DNA of 60,032 nt, taken from assembly GCA_910580045.1 (NCBI GenBank), contig CAJTXF010000011.1, forward strand, positions 1 to 60,032. Direction: 5' to 3'. A program made the translations under genes and the position numbers. The notes beneath the pieces are model-generated. The model was not told the DNA's origin and did not search any database. It was given only the letters and a program-made list of their open reading frames with translations. This stretch comes from an uncultured Eubacteriales bacterium (GTDB lineage: Bacteria; Bacillota; Clostridia; Oscillospirales; Acutalibacteraceae). The first letter of the stretch is position 1; every line of letters begins with the position of its first letter. Of this stretch, positions 8,262-14,613 are shown piece by piece.

Positions 8262-9212
8262 TTATTGCGCTCGACGCATTTCGTTCCGGTAGAAGCCGTC
8301 ACCCTTGGACACTGTAATCAGTTCCCCTTGGGTTTCCATAGCTTGAATACGCTTGGCAATCCACCAGTCGCCGATACCCAATTGATACCGCCCCAATACA
8401 TCACCGATGAGATGAGCCACCCGGAAAATTCCATCAGGGATTTGGGCACGAATGAATGGATCGTAGAAATCCTCCCCTACACTGCGCAAACGGCCATTGA
8501 CAACAGCACGCAAGGGTGAATTTTCCTCTCGAAGCTGTGACCACTCCATAGCGATAGCTCTGCGGACATTTTTAGGGATTTCCCGCTCCAGCGGCAGATA
8601 CGCCGCCCAGTCCCCCGGAGATAGTTCCCCCCAGTTCAAACAGGACTGCACCGTATTATCTTCCAGCGGCATCCACCGGGGCATCTCTAAAGCGGTCACG
8701 GGACAATCGCAGTCCCGCAGTTGCCAAAGCACATCATAAAATCCGCACAGGGAGTAAGGCGCATTGCTGTACCAAATGCGCACAGCCTCGCCATGTTTTC
8801 CGCCCTCCAAAAGCCGCTCTCTGTCCCGCTGGCGTTGTTCCCAAAGCATATCCCGCTGGGCATAATCGTCTGGGTCGCAATCTGGGAGTGGGAAATCGCC
8901 CCCCAGCCAAGCGGTAAGCAAATCAAACCGGGCCTTCTCCACATCAGGGCCGCTTATGGGGCCGATGTCCAGCCCAACAGACGGGCATAGCACATCTCCA
9001 GGATTGCCGCCCACAGGTCGTGCCCGGCGGTTCTCTTTCTCCCTCTGGGCCTTGAATTGGGCTATAGCTTGGTTTTTTTCTTCCTGCGTGGGTTCCTTCT
9101 CTCCCTCGCCGAAAATAACTCCAATCACCCCAACATCCCAACTGGACGACCCCCAATGCGTGGCCATCTTCAATGTCCCACATTCACTGTCGGAAAAAAC
9201 TATTTGTAGCAT
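8262..9212 (-). CDS. DUF1835/DUF3658 domain protein, cargo of element 2
   Basis: A 316-residue protein. The N-terminus MLQIVFSDSECGTLK is the DUF1835 signature, and the C-terminal part (HLIGDVLGRYQLGIGDWWIAKRI, then GELITV) matches the DUF3658 type. The biochemical role of this pair is not known. It is the only gene of element 2 outside the mobility set. It has its own promoter (minus strand, TTGTCA at 9279-9274, 17 bases, TATAAT at 9256-9251) and a GGAG ribosome site. It therefore looks like an independently expressed passenger gene. Confidence 0.8.
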   Translation of the reverse strand: MLQIVFSDSECGTLKMATHWGSSSWDVGVIGVIFGEGEKEPTQEEKNQAIAQFKAQREKENRRARPVGGNPGDVLCPSVGLDIGPISGPDVEKARFDLLTAWLGGDFPLPDCDPDDYAQRDMLWEQRQRDRERLLEGGKHGEAVRIWYSNAPYSLCGFYDVLWQLRDCDCPVTALEMPRWMPLEDNTVQSCLNWGELSPGDWAAYLPLEREIPKNVRRAIAMEWSQLREENSPLRAVVNGRLRSVGEDFYDPFIRAQIPDGIFRVAHLIGDVLGRYQLGIGDWWIAKRIQAMETQGELITVSKGDGFYRNEMRRAQ

Positions 9213-9250
9213 GGTAAAAACTCCGTTTCCAATTCCTTTTTATCGCCCTT

Positions 9251-9279
9251 ATTATAGCAGTAAAATCACCCGCTGACAA
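9251..9279 (-). promoter_or_regulatory. promoter of the DUF1835 cargo gene
   Basis: TTGTCA and TATAAT, 17 bases apart, lie 39 bases ahead of the start codon. Confidence 0.7.
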
Positions 9280-9288
9280 GTACAAAAC

Positions 9289-9316
9289 GGGAGGGCACTC
9301 ATTGGAGCGCCCTCCC
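9289..9316 (-). terminator. hairpin after the relaxase gene
   Basis: GGGAGGGC (9289-9296) pairs with GCCCTCCC (9309-9316). On the minus strand this follows the relaxase stop by 8 bases. The T-run is weak. Confidence 0.6.
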
Positions 9317-9324
9317 ACTGTTCG

Positions 9325-10509
9325 TTACCTCGCCCCCCGGCTGAATTTCCGCTTTGCTTTCCTCTGCTCCCGCTCTTGCGCTTCCCTGCGCTTTGCGTCC
9401 TCTACAGCCCGTTCCACTTCTTCTGGGCCGAAAGCCCTCTTGACCCGCTCAAAGTCGGCAACTGTCCCCCGCAGGGCCTTGTTCTCCAACTTCGTTTCCT
9501 GCAAGCGGTCGGACAACCGCTCGTTTCCTTCCCTGGCCCGTCCATAGTCCCCCTGCAACCGCTCATACTTCCTCTTCAACTCGACATAGGCCCGGTACAG
9601 GGAACGCAGCACCTTGACGATCTGCGCCAACAGGGGCTTGGCTTTCTTCTCCCGGTAGGACTTGGCACTCTCCAGCGGCCCAGGCTCCGGCAATATCCGC
9701 TCCGGGTCGTCGGAGAACTGCGCCGCCAACTGCTCCATGTTCCTCACAGCCGGGGCCAGCTCCTTTAGACGCTGCTCCTGCTGTTTCACCTGTCCCTGCT
9801 TCTTGGCCTTGACCGCCTCCAGCTCGGCAATCTCTTTCGCCCTCTGCTCCTTTTTGAAGTCCAGTACAGGCAGGTGCTTGTCATGGGTGCCCTTGTCCTC
9901 CCACTCAATACCATGGCGCTCCATCACAGCGGCAAGCTGTTCCTTTTCGGAGCGTACCCACTGGCTCCACTCCGTGTCGCCCCTGGTGCCGCCCTTAAAG
10001 CCCTGGGCCGCTAACGCCTGTTTGAGAGATACCCTTGTGTCCAGGCCCCGCTTGCTCCCCGTGGTGAACGGTACGAAGTCGATGTGCAGATGGGGCGTGG
10101 CCTCGTCCATGTGGAGGTGGGCGGAGAACACCCGGAGCTGGGGGTTGCGCTCCTGGAACCCTCTCATGTACTCGTCCAGCACCGCCGCCGCAAGCTGGCC
10201 GTCCTCGCCCTCGGCACTCATGTCGTCCTTGTTCCCCACTTGCAGGATGATTTCATGGAACGGCTTTTCCTGCTTGCTGGAACGTATCTTCTCATAGTAG
10301 TCCTCAATCTTGCGGTCTGCCCTGGTCTGCTTGTCGTTGTACCGCTTGAGGGCCTCGTCAAACAGCTCATGGAAAACTGCCTTGATATTTTCGTGGCAGT
10401 AGGTTATATTCAAGTGGGAGCGTTCCGGGTCGGTGTTCTTGGCGTTGAACGCCCTGCTGTTGTGGTTCACCGAACCTTGCCCCATCATCGCACTAATCGT
10501 CCTTTTCAA
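9325..10509 (-). CDS. MobV-family relaxase (plasmid recombination enzyme)
   Basis: A 394-residue protein. The N-terminal 200 residues carry the Pre/MobV fold: HNSRAFNAKN near residue 16, SHLNITYCHENI with the invariant asparagine, and the HUH metal motif HLHMDEATPHLHIDFVP at residues 131-147. From about 210 on it is a long charged coiled coil (AKEIAELEAVKAKKQGQV, then ERLSDRLQETKLENKALR). It would nick oriT and lead the strand into a recipient with the help of MobC. The start is probably TTG at 10509, since AAAGGAGTGTTGAT lies just ahead. It faces away from the palindrome-rich region 10510-10860, the likely oriT. Confidence 0.92.
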   Translation of the reverse strand: MKRTISAMMGQGSVNHNSRAFNAKNTDPERSHLNITYCHENIKAVFHELFDEALKRYNDKQTRADRKIEDYYEKIRSSKQEKPFHEIILQVGNKDDMSAEGEDGQLAAAVLDEYMRGFQERNPQLRVFSAHLHMDEATPHLHIDFVPFTTGSKRGLDTRVSLKQALAAQGFKGGTRGDTEWSQWVRSEKEQLAAVMERHGIEWEDKGTHDKHLPVLDFKKEQRAKEIAELEAVKAKKQGQVKQQEQRLKELAPAVRNMEQLAAQFSDDPERILPEPGPLESAKSYREKKAKPLLAQIVKVLRSLYRAYVELKRKYERLQGDYGRAREGNERLSDRLQETKLENKALRGTVADFERVKRAFGPEEVERAVEDAKRREAQEREQRKAKRKFSRGAR

Positions 10510-10860
10510 ATCAACACTCCTTTCGCCGCGCCAGCGGCGGCCTTTGTTACTTTCTGCGAAAGTAACGCAAAAGCACTTTTGACGGCCTTGCGGCCATCAA
10601 AAGCGCATTTGCGCCCTACGGGGTGGAGTGGGGGCGTTGCCCCCGCCGTCTGCGGACGGCTCCCCCAGCAGGGCCGCCCTTTGAAAAGGGCACCCTGCAC
10701 CCCGCCTAAACTTTGACACTCGCCGTTGGGCAGGGGGAAAGGCACAGCCTTTCCCCCTCCCGGCCAGTGTTCTCCGTGGGCCAAAAGTCAAGGGGTTCGG
10801 GTTGTATTGCCTTGCGGCAATCTCCACCCCCAGGTATGGCCCCTTGACTTTTGGCCCCGC
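10510..10860. other. palindrome-rich non-coding region, candidate oriT of element 2
   Basis: About 350 bases between relaxase and repA hold at least five perfect or near-perfect palindromes: GTTACTTTC/GAAAGTAAC (10546-10566), TTTTGACGGCC/GGCCATCAAAA (about 10577-10602), GGGGGAAAGGC/GCCTTTCCCCC (10733-10757), ATTGCC/GGCAAT (10806-10821), and an 18-base perfect pair GGGCCAAAAGTCAAGGGG (10778-10795) with its complement at 10840-10857. The last pair encloses the fourth. A GC-rich frame of 92 codons on the minus strand is probably not coding. A relaxase gene beside such DNA suggests oriT, but the nick site is not identified. Confidence 0.6.
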
Positions 10861-10865
10861 TCCCC

Positions 10866-10948
10866 GTGACGGCCGTGACGACCGTGACGATGTTTTACAC
10901 ACCGCCCCCGCTCTCAAAAAAGCCGTCACAGCCGTCACGGTCGTCACG
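10866..10948. repeat. three 9-bp direct repeats facing three inverted copies, after repA of element 2
   Basis: The left arm is GTGACGGCC, GTGACGACC, GTGACGATG (10866-10892). The right arm is GCCGTCACA, GCCGTCACG, GTCGTCACG (10922-10948). The array overlaps the last five bases of repA. The same design with GCGAC in place of GTGAC follows repA of element 1 (4204-4277). Confidence 0.8.
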
Positions 10949-12098
10949 CCTGGGGCGGTTCCAGGGTGAGGGTGATACTTCTCCCGGCGTGGCTTCTGCT
11001 GTTCTCATAGCGGATATGGTACTCCGCCGCCAGCCTCCCGGCCCGGACATTCAGCCGCATAGCCAGGGCGTTGGGCTTCATGTCGGTCTGGAGCGCCGCC
11101 GCCAGCGCCGTGGCCGTACCGCCCCAGGTAGGGCTGTCCGCCGTCACAAGGGCGGCAACGGCCTCCAATACCGGGTCGGGTGGTTCCACCCATGGCTCCG
11201 TTTCCAGCCGCTCCAGCTCCCACACAAGCCGCTCCTTGTCCTTGGTGAGATAGATCCGCTGGTCTTGCTGGTCACGCCCGGCCACGTCCAGAATGGCGTT
11301 GCCGTCCGTCCGCTTCTCCTTTTGAAGAAGAAAGGCCCCGTCCGCAGCTCCCAACAGGCCGTTGGTACCGGAAATCATATCAAACTTATCGTCTGCCTGT
11401 TGCTTTCGGGTATGGTGTACCAGCAGGAGACAGATACCGCAATCATCGGCAAGGCGTTTCAGCTTGCCAACCACCTCGTAATCGTTGGCATAGCTGTACT
11501 TGTCCCCGCCGACCTCCCGGACTTTCTGGAGGGTGTCAATGATAATCAGCTTGGTGTCGGGATGTTGGCGAACAAACTTCTTTAGCTGTTCCTCCAGGCC
11601 CAGGCCGAGCTGTTTGGCGTAGATCGCAAAGAGCAGGTCGTTAGTGCCGTCCATACCGAACATCCGATACAGCCGCCCCTGCAAGCGGCGGTGGTCATCC
11701 TCCAATGCCAGGTAGAGGACGGTGCCCTTGTGGACGGGGTAGCCCCACAGGGGGAGGCCCATGCTCACATGATAGGCAAGCTGGGCCATCAGGAATGACT
11801 TGCCCACCTTGGGCGCTCCCGCAAAGAGGTACGTCCCAGGGTAGAGCAGACCGTCAATGATTGGCGGTCTGCTCTGGTAGACGTTCTGGTAAAGCTCATT
11901 CATGGAAATGGTAGGCAGATAGGCCGGGTCGGTCATGCGGCGCATTTCCAGAAGCCTTTCCTCCAAACTTTTCTCCTGGGGGTTGTTTTCGGTCATTTCC
12001 TCTGCTATACTTGGGGTAGTCGTTTTGGAAATGGGCTGTTCCCCGTCTGCGCCAACAGACGGAACCGGGACAGTCCTTTTCGTTTCTCTGGAATCCAT
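10944..12098 (-). CDS. RepA-like AAA ATPase of integrated element 2
   Basis: A protein of about 384 residues, collinear with the one at 4280-5455: MRRMTDPAYLPTISMNELYQ, Walker A GAPKVGKSFL, Walker B KLIIIDTLQKVRE, then LLVHHTRKQ and GTNGLLGAADGAFLLQ. The C-terminal tail (NALAMRLNVRAGRLAAEYH) is the winged-helix-like part. AAGGAGGATTGATAGA precedes both TTG 12101 and ATG 12098; I take the ATG. It follows mobC by a few bases. It is probably the replication or strand-unwinding protein of the mobilizable element. Codon use is more GC-rich than in the element 1 copy, so the two elements have separate histories. Confidence 0.85.
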   Translation of the reverse strand: MDSRETKRTVPVPSVGADGEQPISKTTTPSIAEEMTENNPQEKSLEERLLEMRRMTDPAYLPTISMNELYQNVYQSRPPIIDGLLYPGTYLFAGAPKVGKSFLMAQLAYHVSMGLPLWGYPVHKGTVLYLALEDDHRRLQGRLYRMFGMDGTNDLLFAIYAKQLGLGLEEQLKKFVRQHPDTKLIIIDTLQKVREVGGDKYSYANDYEVVGKLKRLADDCGICLLLVHHTRKQQADDKFDMISGTNGLLGAADGAFLLQKEKRTDGNAILDVAGRDQQDQRIYLTKDKERLVWELERLETEPWVEPPDPVLEAVAALVTADSPTWGGTATALAAALQTDMKPNALAMRLNVRAGRLAAEYHIRYENSRSHAGRSITLTLEPPQA

Positions 12099-12105
12099 CA
12101 ATCTA

Positions 12106-12426
12106 TCAATCCTCCTTCATGCCGTCCAGCGTCACGGTGATAAGGCGGATGGTGGCGAGCAGTTCATCATCCACCCCGCCCCCGGCCTCCATGCGCCGCA
12201 GCTCCCCCAGGACGGCGGCGAGCTGGTCACGCAGGGCCTTGTAGACCCTGGGATTGCCCTGCACCACAATGTCCCGGTTGAGCAGCCGCCGGGTGATGTA
12301 GTCCTGCTTGGTCAGCCCGGAGAGGCGGACGGCAATCTCAAGCTGTTCGTTTTCCTCCGGGGACACCCGGAACGCTATGGTCTTGCTTCTCCATCGGTTG
12401 TGGTTGTCGAGATTTTTCGCAGACAT
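12106..12426 (-). CDS. MobC-like relaxosome accessory protein (element 2)
   Basis: A 106-residue ribbon-helix-helix protein, MSAKNLDNHNRWRSKTIAFRV, then LSGLTKQDYITRRLL and LRDQLAAVLGELRRMEAG, nearly identical in layout to the element 1 copy. It is expected to bind oriT with the MobV relaxase encoded at 9325-10509. The start has GAAAGGGGGCTTAAATC ahead of ATG 12426. It lies three bases after int and leads directly into repA. Confidence 0.82.
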   Translation of the reverse strand: MSAKNLDNHNRWRSKTIAFRVSPEENEQLEIAVRLSGLTKQDYITRRLLNRDIVVQGNPRVYKALRDQLAAVLGELRRMEAGGGVDDELLATIRLITVTLDGMKED

Positions 12427-12429
12427 GAT

Positions 12430-13506
12430 TTAAGCCCCCTTTCGCTCCATGTTCAGCTTGTCCGCCATCTCCGCCTGACGGGTGGGGAACAGGTGAGCGT
12501 AGCGGTAGGTGATGTCAATGCTTTCGTGCCCCACCCGGTCGGCGATTGCCAGGGCCGTAAAGCCCATGTCAATCAGCAGGGAAATGTGGCTGTGTCGGAG
12601 GTCGTGGATTCTGATACGCTTTACCCCCGCCTCTTTCGCTCCCCTGTCCATCTCCCGGTGAAGATAGGATTTCGTTACCGCAAAAATGCGGTCTGTCGGC
12701 TCCACGGCGTACAGGCTCTTTATGTAGTCCTCCATTTCTTCACAGAGGAAAGCGGGCATTTGAATGACCCGGTTGCTCTTGGCCGTCTTGGGGTCGGTGA
12801 TAACGTCCTGGCCCTTGATACGCTGGTAGGATTTCGAGATAGAAACCGTCTGCTTCTCAAAGTCGAAGTCCGCCGGGGTGAGGGCCAGCAGCTCTCCCTC
12901 CCGGATACCGCACCAGTAGAGCATTTCAAAGGCGTAGTAGGAGAGGGGCTTGTCCATCATGGCGTCAGCGAATTTCAGATACTCCGCTTTTGTCCAGAAC
13001 AGCATTTCCCGGCCCTTGGCCTTGCCCATGTTGCCCACCTGGGCGGCGGGGTTGGCTTTCAGATTGTAGTGCTTCACCGCATGATTGAAAACGGCGCTCA
13101 ACTGATTGTGGAGCGTTTTCAGGTACACGGGGGAATAGGGCTTGCCGTTCTTGTCCCGGTAGTTCAGCATTTCACTTTGCCACGCCATGACCTCTTTGGA
13201 GTGGATTTCGCTCATTTTCCGCTTTCCAAAGTAGGGCACCAGCTTCTTGTAGAGGATATGCTCTTTCGTTCCCCAGGTGTTCGCCTTGATACGGCCTTTC
13301 ATGTCTGCGGCGTAGAGCGCCACGAAGCTCTCAAAGGTCATATCCAGGTCGGCGGTCTGCTGTTGCAGGAACGTCCGTTCCCACTCCAGCGCCTCCCGCT
13401 TGGTCTTGAAGCCCCGCTTCATCTTCTTTTCCTTTTTGCCCGTCCAGTTCTCAAAGTAAAAGGACGCATACCATGTTCCCTTGGCCTTGTCTTTGTACGC
13501 TGGCAT
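12430..13506 (-). CDS. site-specific tyrosine recombinase (integrase) of element 2
   Basis: A 358-residue Tn916-type integrase with an arm-binding domain (WYASFYFENWTGKKEKKMKRGF), a core-binding domain and a catalytic domain. Motifs: CGIREGELLAL (Arg), HDLRHSHISLL (His, Arg), GHESIDITYRYAHLF (His and Tyr nucleophile). The catalytic half is almost the same as in the element 1 integrase, while the first 50 residues differ more. That fits a shared core site in guaA and different arm sites. AAGGAGGGAAGAAA precedes ATG 13506. Confidence 0.93.
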   Translation of the reverse strand: MPAYKDKAKGTWYASFYFENWTGKKEKKMKRGFKTKREALEWERTFLQQQTADLDMTFESFVALYAADMKGRIKANTWGTKEHILYKKLVPYFGKRKMSEIHSKEVMAWQSEMLNYRDKNGKPYSPVYLKTLHNQLSAVFNHAVKHYNLKANPAAQVGNMGKAKGREMLFWTKAEYLKFADAMMDKPLSYYAFEMLYWCGIREGELLALTPADFDFEKQTVSISKSYQRIKGQDVITDPKTAKSNRVIQMPAFLCEEMEDYIKSLYAVEPTDRIFAVTKSYLHREMDRGAKEAGVKRIRIHDLRHSHISLLIDMGFTALAIADRVGHESIDITYRYAHLFPTRQAEMADKLNMERKGA

Positions 13507-13518
13507 TTTCTTCCCTCC

Positions 13519-13707
13519 TTACTGATTTTCCCGCAGTCCATAGAACTTTTCCTCGAAGTAGCGCCTGCTCACCCGTCCGGGGATGGTGAGGAAACCCTTC
13601 TGCTTCAGCTCCTCGTTCATCTCCCGCACCAGCTTGTAGGCGTAGGGCTTGGAGATACCCAGCGCCCCGGCCACTTCCTCGGCTCGTACAAACAGCTCTT
13701 TGCTCAA
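13519..13707 (-). CDS. small helix-turn-helix excisionase-like protein (element 2)
   Basis: A 62-residue protein, VRAEEVAGALGISKPYAYKL then GFLTIPGRVSRRYFEEKF, matching the element 1 copy in length and motif. I choose the TTG start at 13707 because AAGGAGGTGTTGTAT lies directly before it; an in-frame upstream start would add 16 residues that cover the promoter. It is the first gene of the xis-int-mobC-repA operon and probably a directionality factor. Confidence 0.8.
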   Translation of the reverse strand: MSKELFVRAEEVAGALGISKPYAYKLVREMNEELKQKGFLTIPGRVSRRYFEEKFYGLRENQ

Positions 13708-13730
13708 ATACAACACCTCCTTATTGTTGG

Positions 13731-13850
13731 TTCGCAAAATTGTTAATGCCGACATCCTTATTATACATTCGCATGGTTGTTAATGTCAAGAGTTTATTTC
13801 GCAATTTTGTTAATTTTCTTCTTGCATATTTCGCTTATTTGCGCTATACT
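13731..13850. promoter_or_regulatory. divergent control region of element 2 with three 18-bp direct repeats
   Basis: TTCGCAAAATTGTTAATG (13731-13748), TTCGCATGGTTGTTAATG (13768-13785) and TTCGCAATTTTGTTAATT (13798-13815) are direct repeats. The second covers the spacer of the xis promoter (minus strand, TTGACA 13789-13784, 18 bases, TATAAT 13765-13760). The regulator promoter is TTGCAT 13822-13827, 17 bases, TATACT 13845-13850. The repeats are the likely binding sites of the XRE protein and have nothing in common with the ACTAAGCA sites of element 1. Confidence 0.78.
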
Positions 13851-13872
13851 ATTTTCAAAGGCGGTGGAACAT

Positions 13873-14430
13873 ATGACAGTAGGAGAAAAAATCAAGAAAA
13901 TCCGCACATTTCGGGGTATGACGCAAAAGGAATTGGGGCTGGCTATCGGCTTTGAGGAAAAGGGAGCGGATAACCGTATTGCCCAGTACGAAACGAATTA
14001 CCGTGTGCCAAAGAGGGAGCTACTGGACAAGATTGCCCAGGCTCTGCGGGTAGACCGTCAGAACTTCTATACGGTTCAACCCGGCTGTGCCGAGGACTTC
14101 ATGCGGACGTTCTTCTGGCTGGACGAGGATAGCCCTGGCTCTATCCGTCTGTTTCAGCTCGTCCGCAACCCCGGCAAGATAGGGGCCTCCGATGATACCG
14201 CCGTCCGCTACAATGACACGGACGACTGGCCCGCTCAACCTCCCGTGGGTATCTACTTCAACTATGGCCTTGTGGATGAGTTTATGAGGGAATGGCTCTT
14301 GCGCCAGCAGGAGCTACACGCCGGGGAGATTACCAGGGAGGAATACTTTGAGTGGAAACTCAACTGGCCGTGTACCTGCGATGACAGCAAACGGTTTGAC
14401 AGCTATGTTCCTTGGAGAAAAGAAAAATAG
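13873..14430 (+). CDS. XRE-family repressor-like regulator (element 2)
   Basis: A 185-residue protein: VGEKIKKIRTFRGMTQKELG and RIAQYETNYRVPKREL form the helix-turn-helix; the C-terminal part (LFQLVRNPGKIGA, VDEFMREWLLRQQELHAGEI) is of unknown fold. ATG 13873 is chosen because the regulator promoter (13822-13850) would leave no room for the longer frame that starts at 13777. It probably represses the divergent xis-int operon of its own element through the TTCGCA sites. It is followed by a strong terminator and the element end. Confidence 0.85.
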   Translation: MTVGEKIKKIRTFRGMTQKELGLAIGFEEKGADNRIAQYETNYRVPKRELLDKIAQALRVDRQNFYTVQPGCAEDFMRTFFWLDEDSPGSIRLFQLVRNPGKIGASDDTAVRYNDTDDWPAQPPVGIYFNYGLVDEFMREWLLRQQELHAGEITREEYFEWKLNWPCTCDDSKRFDSYVPWRKEK

Positions 14431-14484
14431 GGCAAGCAAAACCGCCCTGCTGAATTTGTCGTTCAGCAGGGCGGTTCGCTTGCC
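14430..14484 (+). terminator. terminator after the element 2 regulator
   Basis: Left arm GGGCAAGC plus ACCGCCCTGCTGAA pairs with TTCAGCAGGGCGGT plus GCTTGCCC (to 14484), giving a long stem with one small bulge. Confidence 0.88.
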
Positions 14485-14524
14485 CTTTGCAATCATTCTC
14501 TTGTGTGACCGGTTTGAAACGAAT

Positions 14525-14546
14525 AGTATCAAACCAGTATCACAAA
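14525..14546. repeat. integrase arm-type repeat pair, right end of element 2
   Basis: AGTATCA at 14525-14531 and 14536-14542, 11 bases apart, followed by CAAAG. It matches the pair at the left end of the same element (8156-8173). Confidence 0.68.
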
Positions 14547-14601
14547 GCAAAGTGACAGGTCAAAAACCCTGTATTCATGCGGGTTTGCGCCGTTTTGACG
14601 C

Positions 14602-14613
14602 TCATTCCCACTC
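14602..14613. other. att core inside the guaA stop region
   Basis: TCATTCCCACTC is the complement of the guaA end (codons Glu-Trp-Glu-stop). Integration here rebuilds an intact guaA C-terminus. The 3' end of guaA is a known integration target for many mobile elements. Confidence 0.82.

Noticed and set aside
10506..10947. Two GC-rich frames (92 and 116 codons) before the relaxase
   Set aside because: They run through perfect palindromes in the likely oriT and have no family resemblance.
11935..13746. 603-codon open frame on the plus strand opposite mobC2, int2 and xis2
   Set aside because: It is antisense to three well-supported genes with clear motifs, has no ribosome site and no recognisable domain; a product of GC-rich codon use.
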